Assembly (NCBI GenBank): GCA_031264045.1
Contig: JAISEQ010000361.1
Location: forward strand, 1-34,681
Length of the DNA stretch: 34,681 nt
Direction of reading: 5' to 3'
Origin: Deltaproteobacteria bacterium
GTDB lineage: Bacteria > Desulfobacterota > Desulfarculia > Adiutricales > Adiutricaceae
Shown here: positions 1 through 11,426 of the stretch, one piece after another
Layout of the letters: each line of letters opens with the position of its first letter
Position numbering within the stretch: position 1 is the stretch's first letter
The notes under the pieces: model-generated
What the model was told of the DNA's origin: nothing
Seen by the model: only the letters and a program-made list of their open reading frames with translations
Database searches by the model: none
Made by a program: the position numbers and the translations under genes

Positions 1-162
1 GGGGAGCCGGAGGGCTGCGGGGCCCCTGCGGAACGGACGGCGAGCCGGTTTTCGCGGTGCGCGCCGGCCCTGTTCGCTTCCGCGCCGGGGTCGTCCAGGA
101 CGAAGGGGCCGTTCCTGAAATTTAGTGCATCCGCGCCCCGTCGGCACATGGGCCGTCCGGGC

Positions 163-1320
163 CTAACCGGCGTTCTTGTCCGGACGGAAGTCCACCGAGA
201 GTATCCTCGCGAGCCTCCAGGCCGCATCCTCCAGGACGGGCGCGGCCGCCCGGAGCGACTGCGGGTGGCTCATGGGGGAGGGGAGCATGCTCATGATGGC
301 GGCCATGCCGTTGTCGTAGAGGCGCTGGTAGCCCTGTTCCAGGCAGGCGGCAATCGCTACGGCGGGTATTCCCATCTCGCGCCCCGCGTCCGAGACGCCC
401 AGGGGGGCCTTGCCCCACCAGACGGTCTCGATGTCGGTCTTGCCCTCGCCGGTTATGATCAGATCCGCGCCCCTCGCCTTCTCCCGGAAGCCGCCCCGGC
501 GGAGGATCACCTGGACCCCCTTCTCGAAGACGGCTCCGGTGAAGAGCATGAGCGCCGCCCCCACGCCGCCGGCGGCCCCGGCGCCCTCGTTGGAGGAGAC
601 GTCCCTTCCGGCAAGCTTGCCCGCCACCTGGTGGAAGCGGCCCAGGGCCTCGTCCATGGACGGTATGAGGAGGTTGGTGGCGCCCTTCTTGGGACCGAAG
701 ATCCTGGACGTGCCGTCCGGGCCGGTGAGCTGGTTCTTCACGGCGCAGGCGACGGTAATCTCCACCTCCCTGAGCCTCGGGTGCAGTTCCGACGCGTCCA
801 CGGAGGCGAGCTCCAGAAGACCCAGGGGTCCGGGTTCCACGGGGGCGCCGTCGGCTTTCAGCAGCCTCATGCCCAGCGCCTCCAGCATGCCCGCGCCCGC
901 GTCGTTGGTGGCGCTCCCCCCCAGGCCCAGGACGAGCCTCTCCGCTCCCCGGTCCAGGGCGTCCCTTATCTGCTCCCCGAAGCCGCGGGTGGAGGCCCGG
1001 CCGGGGTTCAGGTCCTTGGGCGCGATCCTCCACAGCCCGCAGGCGGAGGCGAGCTCCACCGCCGCGGTCCTGCCGCCCTCGAGAAGCCCCCAGGAGGCGT
1101 CCACCCTCCTTCCCAGGGGATCGCGGACCTCGCTCTTCACGATTTCCCCGCCCTCCAGGTGGACAAGCGATTCGGCGAAGCCCTCCCCCCCGTCCGAGAC
1201 CGGGAAGAGCACGTACTCCGCGTCGGGCCAGACGTTCACGAGTCCCCTCTTGATGGCGGTCGCGGCCTGGAGGGGGCTGAGGCTCCCTTTGAAGGAGTCG
1301 GGGGCGATAACTATCTTCAC
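163..1320 (-). CDS. glxK: Glycerate kinase (GlxK/GarK family)
   Basis: N-terminus MKIVIAPDSFKGSLSPLQAATAIKRG, internal GLGGSATNDAGAGMLEALG and ITGEGKTDIET motifs are typical of the glycerate 2-kinase GarK/GlxK family; full-length ORF. Confidence 0.93.
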   Translation of the reverse strand: MKIVIAPDSFKGSLSPLQAATAIKRGLVNVWPDAEYVLFPVSDGGEGFAESLVHLEGGEIVKSEVRDPLGRRVDASWGLLEGGRTAAVELASACGLWRIAPKDLNPGRASTRGFGEQIRDALDRGAERLVLGLGGSATNDAGAGMLEALGMRLLKADGAPVEPGPLGLLELASVDASELHPRLREVEITVACAVKNQLTGPDGTSRIFGPKKGATNLLIPSMDEALGRFHQVAGKLAGRDVSSNEGAGAAGGVGAALMLFTGAVFEKGVQVILRRGGFREKARGADLIITGEGKTDIETVWWGKAPLGVSDAGREMGIPAVAIAACLEQGYQRLYDNGMAAIMSMLPSPMSHPQSLRAAAPVLEDAAWRLARILSVDFRPDKNAG

Positions 1321-1461
1321 GGGGAAATCCTCCTGTGGATCCCAGCGGCGTCCGGCGGGCGCCGGAGCCCGCGGGTTCCGGGGAAGGCGGAGCGGCGGGG
1401 ACCGGCGCCGGGCAGGCCGGCCGGGGCGGGAGTACGCCGGAACGGTGGTGCGCCGCCGGCG

Positions 1462-2430
1462 CTAGAGGAGGTTCCTGGGCGTGCCGGCCAGGAAGAGCCG
1501 GAGGTTCTCCGCCGCCTCGGAAATCAGCCTCGCCCTGGTCTCCCTGGGCGCCCAGGCGATGTGGGGGGTGATGATGCAGCCGGGCTCCGATATCAGGGGG
1601 TTCGAGTCGTCCGGCGGCTCGGACTCCATCACGTCCAGGCCGGCGGCGTAGATCTTGCCGGACTTCAGGGCGGCGTCCAGATCCCTCTCCACGACGAGCC
1701 CCCCCCGCGCCGTGTTTATGATTATGACCCCGTCCTTCATTCCCGAGATGGACGCGCGGTTTATGATGCCCCGGTTCTCGGGCCTGAGCGGGGCATGCAG
1801 GCTTATGACGTCCGAAACCGACAGGAGCTCCGTGAAGTTCACGAGGGGATCGTTTCTTGCGGACTCCTCCGTCTTCGGCGGCCTGTCCCCGTTGTAGGCC
1901 ACGACCCGCATGCCGAGGGCCCTGGCGATTGCGCCCACGGCCCGCCCTATCGCCCCGTAGCCCACGATGCCCATGACCTTGCCCTCAAGCTCGATGAGCG
2001 GGCGGTCCCAGAAGCACCAGTCGGGGGCGCTCTTCCACCTGCCGCGCCTTATGGCCTCGGAGTGCAGGCCCGCGCGGCCGGCAATCTCCAGGAGGAGGCC
2101 TATGGCGTACTGTGCCACGGCCATGGTCCCGTAGCGGGGGACGTTCGTGACGGCTATCCCCAGCCCGCTGGCCGCCTCGATGTCCACGTTGTCGGATCCG
2201 GTGGCCAGAATCCCCACGTACCTGAGCCTGGGGGCGGCCTCGAGGGTCTCCCGCGAGAACGGGGTCTTGTTGGTGAGCGCGAGCTCGGCGTCCCCTATCC
2301 TTGGGAGGATGTCGGCCGGGTCCAGGGTCCGCTCGTGGACCGCGAAGCCGTCCGCGATTGAGCTTATTGGCGACCAGTCCAGATCCCCCGGATTGATAGT
2401 GTGGCCGTCTAGGATAACGAGATTTGGCAT
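1462..2430 (-). CDS. D-2-hydroxyacid dehydrogenase (glycerate dehydrogenase/hydroxypyruvate reductase-like)
   Basis: MPNLVILDGHTINPGDLDWSPI start (track ORF is over-extended upstream to 2643); Rossmann motif GIVGYGAIGRAVGAIARALGMRV, INTARGGLVVERDL, PHIAWAPRETR catalytic region. Confidence 0.92.
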   Translation of the reverse strand: MPNLVILDGHTINPGDLDWSPISSIADGFAVHERTLDPADILPRIGDAELALTNKTPFSRETLEAAPRLRYVGILATGSDNVDIEAASGLGIAVTNVPRYGTMAVAQYAIGLLLEIAGRAGLHSEAIRRGRWKSAPDWCFWDRPLIELEGKVMGIVGYGAIGRAVGAIARALGMRVVAYNGDRPPKTEESARNDPLVNFTELLSVSDVISLHAPLRPENRGIINRASISGMKDGVIIINTARGGLVVERDLDAALKSGKIYAAGLDVMESEPPDDSNPLISEPGCIITPHIAWAPRETRARLISEAAENLRLFLAGTPRNLL

Positions 2431-3564
2431 GTGGCAACCGATCATGCCTGCCCGGAGCGGGGAGGGGAGTTTTCGGGGGGGCGGCGCCCCGAGGCGGGTT
2501 CGGGCCGGGGGCGGGCGGGGCGGACGTCCGGCGAGGGGCAGGACGGAAAAAAAAAATCGCCCCGGAACGGGCCCGGGACGGCGGAGAGGGGTGAGCGGGA
2601 CGGGCGGACGCCCGGACCGGGGGTCCGCGCGGGGCTCGTACACGGCGTTCGGCGGGAGCGGCCCGCCGCTCGGGGCGCCTTCGAATATAAGGCCCGGCCG
2701 GAGGAAATGTCAAGAACGCCCCCGAAGCCGCGGGCGGCGCGGGGTTTCGCGGGACCGCGGTGGGCGGGGCGCGCGGGGGAAGCGCGTGAGGACGGCGTAA
2801 GCCGCCCGTGAACCGTGAGGCAAATTTCCCTTGCCTCCATACGTCGGGATCCGTGCCGGGACGGCGCGGGGGATCTCCGTGGCGGCCCCGCCCCGATGTC
2901 GTCCGCGTCCGCCGTGAAGCAGCCTTTTCGGACTTCAGCGGCACCGGCATTCCGTCGACGTCTTGGGCGGCGGAAGCGCGGGGCATGAAATCTCCCGGCC
3001 CGGAATCCCGCATCCCCGCAGGAGATCCGGCGCGTCCGGTACAGGGGCGTCTCCCGGCGGGGCAGAGTGGACGCCGCGCGATCCGTCCGGGGCGTTGCAG
3101 CCAGGTTCCGGGCGAGGTGCCGAGCTTTCGCGTGATTGCGGCTCGACGGCCATGTTCACTGCATAATTGTCAGGACGATGCGTTTGCGGAAGCAGACATT
3201 CACGGTATCGCAAAATAATTATCCGGCTCTGAGGTCAATATAACTCTCCGGCGCAAACGTCAACGATTAGGCAAAATATATATGAAACATGTTGTCATTT
3301 AAACCGTTACGGAACAATGTGACGCGATCTGCGCTAATGCTCGTCAATGCCGCAGTCTGAAACGCAGTTTCCGTTTACGGAGCCTCTGAATAACGGTTCG
3401 TTGAGGCGAGATGTCATACTCGACATGACGAAAGCGCAGGTCCGCGGGGCGGGCGTCCGGCCGGGGAATCATGGATTCCGGGGATCATTCATGGATTACG
3501 GGACTCATGGATTCGCGGAAGCTTCCCGTATCCCCTTCACGCTCCGGGTTTCCAGCTCTTCATG

Positions 3565-3628
3565 TCTCAATGCCTTCAGGTCTTAATGTCTTCAGGTCTC
3601 AATGTCTTCAGGTCTCAATGTCTTCAGT
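3565..3628. repeat. Four tandem copies of a 16-bp unit, consensus TCTCAATGTCTTCAGG
   Basis: Direct reading: 3565-3580, 3581-3596, 3597-3612, 3613-3628, with one or two substitutions per copy. Confidence 0.9.
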
Positions 3629-3717
3629 CCTGCAGGTTTCAGATCTCCTGCCTGTCCTTCCCGAACGCGGTCTCCAGGAAATTTTCCGCCTTAGTGTGCA
3701 GTGTCCCCCGGAAACGC

Positions 3718-3752
3718 GGAAGCCCCGCGGCCTTGCGGGCGGCGGGGCTTCC
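3718..3752 (-). terminator. Hairpin 3' of secF (putative terminator, no strong U-tract)
   Basis: Perfect 11-bp inverted repeat GGAAGCCCCGC (3718-3728) / GCGGGGCTTCC (3742-3752), 46 bp downstream of the secF stop. Confidence 0.5.
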
Positions 3753-3797
3753 GGGAATCCGTCCCTGTCCACGGGCAAGCCCCGGGGGGCGTGAGCG

Positions 3798-4931
3798 TCA
3801 GGCGGCGGCGGGATTGGGCTTGCTGAGCTTGGAGCCGCCGGTCTTGGGGGCGTCGGTCCTGGAGGCGTCGGCCGCGGGACTGTCCGTCTTGGGCGTTTCC
3901 CAGAGAAGCAGTATGGGGGAGGCTATGAAGATGGAGGAGAACGTCCCGACGGTGATTCCGATGGTCAGCGCCAGCGCGAAGTCCTTGTTGACGGGCCCCC
4001 CCAGGAAGTACAGGCTGAAGAGGGCCATGAGGGTCGTGCCCGAGGTGAGGATGGTGCGCGACAGGGTCTCGTTTATGCTGCGGTTTATGATTAGCGGGTA
4101 GTCGCCCCGGCGGTTGCGGGCATGGTTCTCGCGGATGCGGTCGAAGACGATGATGGAGTCGTTCAGCGAGTACCCGATGATCGTCAGGATGGCCGCCACG
4201 AACGAGAGGGTTATCTCCTTATCGAGGAGGGAGAAGGCCCCGGTGGTGATGATGACGTCGTGCATCAGCGCCAGGATGCCCCCCAGGGCGAAGGTGAAGC
4301 GCATGAAGTAGCACGTTATGCAGGTGACGATGAGGGAAGTGATGATGAGCGTCCCCACCCCGACCCCGAAGAGCGAGACCAGGTAGATGGCCCCGATCAG
4401 TATCGAGGCGAAGAGGACGGCCGTGCCCCACCTCTTCTCGAAGCGGCCGGTGATGTAGATGATGATGATGAGCACCGAGTAGTAGACGGCGTACAGGGCC
4501 TTCTGCCTCAGGTCCGCCCCCACCTTGGGGCCCACCATCTCCTGGCGGCGTATCTCCACCCCGTCCGCCCCGAAGGCGGCGCTGAGGGCGTCCACCACCC
4601 TCCCGGAGAGTCCGGTGTCGCCCGAACCCTCGGAGTTCTGGACGTTTATGAGGTACTCGCGCTCCCCGCCCTCGCCGTAGTACTGGACGCTGGAGACGTT
4701 GAAGCCGGCCTCGGCCAGCGCCTCCCGGACGGCGTACGGGGTGGCGGAATCTTCGGCGAAGCGGGCCTGGATGAGCGAGCCGCCCTGGAAGTCCACCCCG
4801 AGGTTCAGGCCCTTGTGGGCTATTATCGAGATGACCGATATGAGGATCATGGCCCCGGAGAAGAGGAATGCCCACTTCCGGTTGCCGATGAAGTCCACGT
4901 TCACGCCGGGCTTTATGAGTTCGACTGTCAT
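3798..4931 (-). CDS. secF: Protein translocase subunit SecF
   Basis: MTVELIKPGVNVDFIGNRKWAFLFSG..., GLNLGVDFQGGSLIQ, SLNDSIIVFDRIREN, NRSINETLSRTILTSGTTL; follows secD. Confidence 0.96.
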   Translation of the reverse strand: MTVELIKPGVNVDFIGNRKWAFLFSGAMILISVISIIAHKGLNLGVDFQGGSLIQARFAEDSATPYAVREALAEAGFNVSSVQYYGEGGEREYLINVQNSEGSGDTGLSGRVVDALSAAFGADGVEIRRQEMVGPKVGADLRQKALYAVYYSVLIIIIYITGRFEKRWGTAVLFASILIGAIYLVSLFGVGVGTLIITSLIVTCITCYFMRFTFALGGILALMHDVIITTGAFSLLDKEITLSFVAAILTIIGYSLNDSIIVFDRIRENHARNRRGDYPLIINRSINETLSRTILTSGTTLMALFSLYFLGGPVNKDFALALTIGITVGTFSSIFIASPILLLWETPKTDSPAADASRTDAPKTGGSKLSKPNPAAA

Positions 4932-5106
4932 TTGGGATCCCTGGAGCTTTATGTGCCTTGACGCATTTTCCGGCCGGAGGCGTCCGGCCTCCGGGCTTCC
5001 GCTTTCGGCCTCCGGCCCTCGGCCCCGGGGCGGTCGTGCCCCGGCCCGCAGCCCGGCCGCGCCGCGGAACGTCCCGGGGGACGCGCCGCGGCGGGGCACC
5101 GGGCTT

Positions 5107-6705
5107 CTATATGCTGATTCTCTTGGGCTTGAGCTTGGAGACGGCCATGTCGAAGATCCACCTGGAGGCGAAGACCCCGGTGAACATGGAGGAGATGATG
5201 CCGATTATGAGCGTCACGGCGAAGCCCCGGATGGGGCCGCTCCCGAACTGGTAGAGGACCATGGCGGCCAGCACCGTGGTGATGTTGGCGTCGAAGATGG
5301 TCCAGAAGGCCCTGCCGAAGCCCGAGGAGACGGCGGCCCAGGGCGGGCGGTTCTGGCGGACCTCCTCGCGTATTCGCTCGAAGATGAGGATGTTGCAGTC
5401 CACGGCCATGGCGAGCGTCAGCACCAGCCCGAAGATGCCGGGGAGCGTCAGCGTGGCGCCCAGGGCGGCCAGCCCCCCCAGCACTATGGGGAAGTTCAGC
5501 AGCAGGGCGATGTCGGCCACGACCCCGGACCAGCGGTAGTAGAACAGCAGGAAGAGCAGTATGATGCCCAGGCCCAGCGCCCCGGCCCGGAGGCCCTGCT
5601 GGATGGAGTCCTGGCCCAGGGAGGGGCCCACGGTCCTCTCCTCCAGGATGGACACGGGGGCGGGAAGCGCCCCGGCCCGCAGGATCACCGAGAGCATCCG
5701 GGCCTCCTCCATGGTGAAGGAGCCCCTGATGTAGGCCTCCCCGTCCGGGATGCGCGACTCTATGTTGGGGGCGCTGTAGACGATGTTGTCCAGCACTATC
5801 GCGAGCCTGCGGTTCAGGTAGCGGTCGGTTATGTCCGAGAACTCCCGCGCGCCCCTGCCGTCGAAGCGGATGGAGACCCTCGCGTCCCCGAAGTCCCCCA
5901 TGTAGGCCCGGGCGTCCGTGAGCGAGTCCCCGGTCATGAGGGTCTGCTTCCTCAGGAGGATGGGCTGGAAGGTCTCGGTCCCTGTGGCCGTGTCGACGAA
6001 CTTCTCCTGGTAGACCTCGGTGCCCGGCGGGGGCCCGGTGCGGAGGGCCTCCTCGGCCGTCTTGGGGCCGTTGTCCACGAGCTTGAACTCCAGGACCGCC
6101 GTGCGGCCTATGAGCTCCACGGCCTTCGCCGGATCGTTGAAGCCGGGGAGCTGGATGAGGATCCTGTCCTCCCCCTGGGGCCTGATGTCGGGCTCCAGCA
6201 CGCCGAACATGTCCACGCGGTTGCGGATGGTCTCGAGGGCCTGGCGGCCGGTGAGGCTCCTGACGTCCGCCTGCTCCTCGGGGGTGAGTGTTAGGGTGAG
6301 GAGGCCGTCCTCGGACGAGCTCGCGCGGAGGCCGTAGAAGCTCTTCTTCAGGAGATCCTCCAGGGCCTCCCGCGAGGAGGGGTCGCCGAGCCTCACCAGG
6401 ATGTCCATGGAGTTCTCGTTCTCCACGGTGATCCCGGGGATTTTGGCGTCGGCCACGGCCCTCCTCAGCGTGTCGGCGGAGCGGCGGGCGCTGTTCCTGA
6501 GCGCCGCGTCCATGTCCACCTCCATCGTGAGCGAGATCCCGCCCTTGAGGTCTAGTCCCAGGCTTATGGAGCGCCCGGGCAGGAGGCTGCGGAGGAACGA
6601 GCTGTCCTCCCCCTTGGGCGCCATGAAGGTGGGGAGCATGGTGTAGATGCCGGCGCCCAGCACCAGGGCGAGGATGACGCCCCGCCAGGTCAGGTTCTGG
6701 ATCAT
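5107..6705 (-). CDS. secD: Protein translocase subunit SecD
   Basis: SLGLDLKGGISLTMEVD, VDMFGVLEPDIRPQGEDRILIQLPG, MAVDCNILIFERIREE, DANITTVLAAMVLY; adjacent to secF and yajC. Confidence 0.96.
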   Translation of the reverse strand: MIQNLTWRGVILALVLGAGIYTMLPTFMAPKGEDSSFLRSLLPGRSISLGLDLKGGISLTMEVDMDAALRNSARRSADTLRRAVADAKIPGITVENENSMDILVRLGDPSSREALEDLLKKSFYGLRASSSEDGLLTLTLTPEEQADVRSLTGRQALETIRNRVDMFGVLEPDIRPQGEDRILIQLPGFNDPAKAVELIGRTAVLEFKLVDNGPKTAEEALRTGPPPGTEVYQEKFVDTATGTETFQPILLRKQTLMTGDSLTDARAYMGDFGDARVSIRFDGRGAREFSDITDRYLNRRLAIVLDNIVYSAPNIESRIPDGEAYIRGSFTMEEARMLSVILRAGALPAPVSILEERTVGPSLGQDSIQQGLRAGALGLGIILLFLLFYYRWSGVVADIALLLNFPIVLGGLAALGATLTLPGIFGLVLTLAMAVDCNILIFERIREEVRQNRPPWAAVSSGFGRAFWTIFDANITTVLAAMVLYQFGSGPIRGFAVTLIIGIISSMFTGVFASRWIFDMAVSKLKPKRISI

Positions 6706-6941
6706 AAAGGAAGGCTCTTCCGAAGGGTGTGAGGCGCCCCGGTTCCGGGGGCGCCGGGCGGTCGGGCGCTGGGCCCGGGGCGTCCTGGGGGATGGTCCGG
6801 GAGGCCGGGGATCGGCCTCCGCTGCGGGTCGTAGGCTTAGGGGGGGCCTGCGGGGGCAGGGCCGGTCGGGGGACGGGCGTGTCCGGGCCGGGCGTCCGCC
6901 GCCGGGCCGGGGGCGCGCGGCGGGGCCCTGGCGCCGGGCTC

Positions 6942-7334
6942 CTACTTGGAGAGGGAGACCGGCTCCGCGGGGGCGTCGGCGGGCTTGTCGCCCTGGCGCA
7001 CGATGCCGTTCACGGCGGAGCGGGCTATCTTCACCCTCACCTCGGGGGCTATCAGGGCCGTTATCTCCCTCTGGTCCACGTGGGTGACGGTGCAGAGGAG
7101 GCCGCCGGTGGTCTGGATGCGGTCGCCCTTGCGGATGGAGTCCAGCATGTTCTGGCGCTCCTTCTGCTGCTTCTTCTGGGGCCTCAGCATCAGGAAGTAG
7201 AATATGAGGATGAAGCCCACTATGAAGATTATGAGCTGGGCTCCGCCTCCTCCTTGCTGGGCGCCTTCGCCTCCCTGGCCGGCGGGCGCCGCGGCGAAGG
7301 CTACGGCCGCGGACAGGTACAGGTTCGTGAGCAT
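6942..7334 (-). CDS. yajC: Preprotein translocase subunit YajC
   Basis: Single TM followed by FYFLMLRPQKKQQKERQNMLDSIRKGDRIQTTGGLLCTVTHVD; between tgt and secD. Confidence 0.95.
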   Translation of the reverse strand: MLTNLYLSAAVAFAAAPAGQGGEGAQQGGGGAQLIIFIVGFILIFYFLMLRPQKKQQKERQNMLDSIRKGDRIQTTGGLLCTVTHVDQREITALIAPEVRVKIARSAVNGIVRQGDKPADAPAEPVSLSK

Positions 7335-7568
7335 GTGTGATGGGACTCCTGGGGGTGTCGGCGGCTGGCGCGCGCCTGGGGAAGGGTGGGGCGGCGCTCC
7401 CGGGCCCCGCGGCCGGGCCGGAAAAAGGACGCCCAGGGACCTTGCCGCCCCTGGCCGGAAGCCAGCGGGGGGAGGCCCCGGGGCTCGGGGCGAGGCGCTG
7501 GGATGGGAGCGGGCGGCGGCCGGTGCGGACCTCGGCCCGGGGACGGCGTAAGGCCCGAGCCTGTCCGG

Positions 7569-8864
<1,296 letters not shown>

Positions 8865-9920
8865 TCAGTACTTCTGGACCAGGGCCACTCCGGCCAGGCT
8901 GAAGCCCAGGCCGGCCAGGACCGCGGCGGTCACGGCTTCCCCGTGGACGGCGGCCCCCGAGAGGAGCCCGAAGAAGGGCACGAAAGAGATGAAGATCCCC
9001 GCCTTGTGGGGACCCAGGGCCAGGATGCCCCTGTAGAAGAAGGTGAAGCCCAGGCCGGTCCCCAGAAGCCCCAGGAAGGCGAGCGAAATCCATGTCCGGG
9101 CCCCGAAGCCCGTGAAGGCCAGGACGGGCTCCCCGCTCAGGGCGGTCAGGGGCACGAGCATCGCCACCGCGGCCAGGGTGGACCAGGTGTTGGCGGCGAG
9201 GGGGCTCACGCGGCTCACCACGAGCTTGCCGAGGAGCGAGTAGGCCGACCAGCTCGCGATGCATCCGAGCATTACGAGATCGCCCAGGTTGAAGCGGCCC
9301 TCCAGCAGCGCCGCGGGCGATCCTCCGGACACCACCAGGAGCGTCCCGGTCACGGCCAGCCCCATGCCCAGGAGCCGCACCGGGGTGAGCTTCTCCCCGA
9401 AGAAGATCACCGCCCCCAGGTAGATGAACACGGGGTTCACGGTCACGATGACCGATCCCCGGCCCGCCCCAGTCATGGACAGGCCCTTTATGAAGAAATA
9501 GTTGTACAGGACCAGGCCCGTGAGCCCCGACAGCCCCAGGAGGGCCCAGGTGGCGGCGCTCCTGTCCCTGGGCAGGAGCCCCTCCCTGGACATCGCGCAC
9601 TGGGGCACCAGCACCGCGGCGGCGAGGATGAAGCGCCACATGGCGGAGGTGAGCGGGCCCGCCCCCTCGGAGGCGGACTTGCCCGCCGCGAAGGTGCCCC
9701 CCCAGATGGCCGCGGTCAGGAGGAGGAGCGCGCGCGTCGTCCAGAGGCTTCTCCCGGACGGGGGCGGGGAGGCGCCCTCAGGGCGCTTCCCGGGGTCCCG
9801 GCCCCCCGGGCCGGCGTCCGCACCGCGTTTCCGGTCCCGTCCCCGAGGAGCCCCGCGCCCCTCCGGGACGGGACCGGGCCCGTCCGTCAGGGCCCCTTCG
9901 GACATCGATCCTTCGGACAC
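8865..9920 (-). CDS. EamA/DMT-family transporter
   Basis: About ten hydrophobic segments, AAIWGGTFAAGKSASEGAGPLTSAMWRFILAA and second EamA repeat (TWISLAFLGLLGTGLGFTFFYRGILALGPHKAGIFISFVPFFGLLSGA). Start codon uncertain (low-complexity N-terminus). Confidence 0.88.
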   Translation of the reverse strand: MSEGSMSEGALTDGPGPVPEGRGAPRGRDRKRGADAGPGGRDPGKRPEGASPPPSGRSLWTTRALLLLTAAIWGGTFAAGKSASEGAGPLTSAMWRFILAAAVLVPQCAMSREGLLPRDRSAATWALLGLSGLTGLVLYNYFFIKGLSMTGAGRGSVIVTVNPVFIYLGAVIFFGEKLTPVRLLGMGLAVTGTLLVVSGGSPAALLEGRFNLGDLVMLGCIASWSAYSLLGKLVVSRVSPLAANTWSTLAAVAMLVPLTALSGEPVLAFTGFGARTWISLAFLGLLGTGLGFTFFYRGILALGPHKAGIFISFVPFFGLLSGAAVHGEAVTAAVLAGLGFSLAGVALVQKY

Positions 9921-9925
9921 CGCCC

Positions 9926-11185
9926 CTAGCCCCTCACGTGCCCGTCCCCCATCACCACGAACTTCCTGGCCGTGAGCTCTTTCAGGCCCATGGGCCCGTA
10001 GGCGTGGAGCTTGGAGGTGGAGATGCCTATCTCGCCGCCGAGGCCCAGGACGCCCCCGTCGTTCAGGCGGGTGGAGGCGTTCACCATGACGCAGGAGGCG
10101 TCCGCCTCCCGCGTGAAGCGGACGGCGTGGGCCAGGTGCGGGGTCATGATGCTCTCGGTGTGGTTGGACCCGTGGAGGCGGATGTGGTCGAGCGCCGCGT
10201 CGAGATCGGGGACCGAGGCCATGTTCAGCACGAGATCCAGGTATTCCCGGTCGAAGTCCCCGGGGGCGGCCTCGCTCAGGAGATCCTCGCCCAGGGGCCT
10301 CATCAGGTCCATGAGGCTCCTGGAGGCCCGGACGGCCACCCCGTTGTTCCTGAGTTCAGGGATGAGGGCCTCCGCGAGCTCGGGGGCGGCCTCCTCGTGC
10401 ACCAGGAGGCATTCCAGGGCGTTGCAGGTGGCGGGGCGGCTGGTCTTGGCGTCGATTATGACCCTGACCGACGAGGGGACGTCCGCGCCCCTGTCCACGT
10501 AGAGGTGGCAGACGCCCCTGTAGTGCTTCAGGACCGGGACGCGGGAGTTCTCCGCGACCAGGCGGATGAGGCCCTCTCCCCCGCGGGGGATGACAAGATC
10601 CACCACGCCGTCCAGGCGAACGAGCTCCAGCACCTCCTCGCGGTCCATGGAGGGCAGGACCGCCACCGCCTCCTCCGGGAGTCCGGCCTCGCGCAGGGAC
10701 CGCTTCATGATTGCCCCCAGGAACCTGGAGCTCCGGGCGCTCTCCTTTCCGGGCTTGCAGACCATGGCGTTCCCGCTCTTCACCGCCAGCGCCGCCGCCT
10801 CGGCGGCGGCCCCCGGCCTCGCCTCGCAGACGAAGGCGATGAGGCCCAGGGGAACCCGCATCCTTCCCACGGTTAGCCCCGAGTCCAGCCTCTCAGTTTC
10901 CTCGACCCCGTACAGGGGGTCCGGGAGCGAGGCCATCTGCAGGAGGCTCCTGACCAGCGAGTCCACCCGGTTCTGGTCAAGGGCCAGACGGTCGAGAAAG
11001 GCGTCCGTGCGGCCGGCAGAGAGCGACGCGGACACGTCCTCGGCGTTTTCGGCTATGAGCGCCTTGGCGCTCCTCCTGATGTTTTGGGCCATGCGCTCCA
11101 GGAAGGCGCTCCTCGCCGTTCCCGAGCTTCTCGCCAGCGCGGGGAGGGAGGCCCTGGCGGCCTCGGCGACTGCCCTGATGCTCAT
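9926..11185 (-). CDS. proA: Glutamate-5-semialdehyde dehydrogenase (gamma-glutamyl phosphate reductase)
   Basis: PLGLIAFVCEARPGAAAEAAALAVKSGNAMVCKPGKE, VDLVIPRGGEGLIRLVAENSRVPVLKHYRGVCHLYVD, STRLNDGGVLGLGGEIGISTSKLHAYGPMGLKELT. Confidence 0.96.
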   Translation of the reverse strand: MSIRAVAEAARASLPALARSSGTARSAFLERMAQNIRRSAKALIAENAEDVSASLSAGRTDAFLDRLALDQNRVDSLVRSLLQMASLPDPLYGVEETERLDSGLTVGRMRVPLGLIAFVCEARPGAAAEAAALAVKSGNAMVCKPGKESARSSRFLGAIMKRSLREAGLPEEAVAVLPSMDREEVLELVRLDGVVDLVIPRGGEGLIRLVAENSRVPVLKHYRGVCHLYVDRGADVPSSVRVIIDAKTSRPATCNALECLLVHEEAAPELAEALIPELRNNGVAVRASRSLMDLMRPLGEDLLSEAAPGDFDREYLDLVLNMASVPDLDAALDHIRLHGSNHTESIMTPHLAHAVRFTREADASCVMVNASTRLNDGGVLGLGGEIGISTSKLHAYGPMGLKELTARKFVVMGDGHVRG

Positions 11186-11426
11186 GTGCGGTCCTTTCCT
11201 GCCTTGGGCCTTTCAGGTCCGCTCCGCCCCGGGCGGGGCTGCGGGGGGTGCGGGGAGGCGCGGCGCCCGGCACTTCCGGGGCGGGGCCGGAAAAGGGCTT
11301 CCGCGCCGGAACCGGGCGGCAAGTCCCGCGCGGCCGGCCCGCCGCGGGCATGAGGTCCCGCGCGGGCGGCTTGCCGCGAGGCGGAGGCGCCCGGGGCGGG
11401 GACGCCCTTCCGGACGGGCTTCGCGC

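Noticed and set aside
1-149. Possible minus-strand ORF start MCRRGADALNFRNGPFVLDDPG... running off the left edge
   Set aside because: Only ~50 codons visible, no motif or clear ribosome-binding site.
148-2361. 737-aa plus-strand ORF
   Set aside because: Antisense to glycerate kinase and the dehydrogenase; Pro/Gly/Arg-rich translation typical of spurious frames in GC-rich DNA. The same applies to 4699-6294, 7386-8528, 8619-9929, 10566-13097 and 15663-17369.
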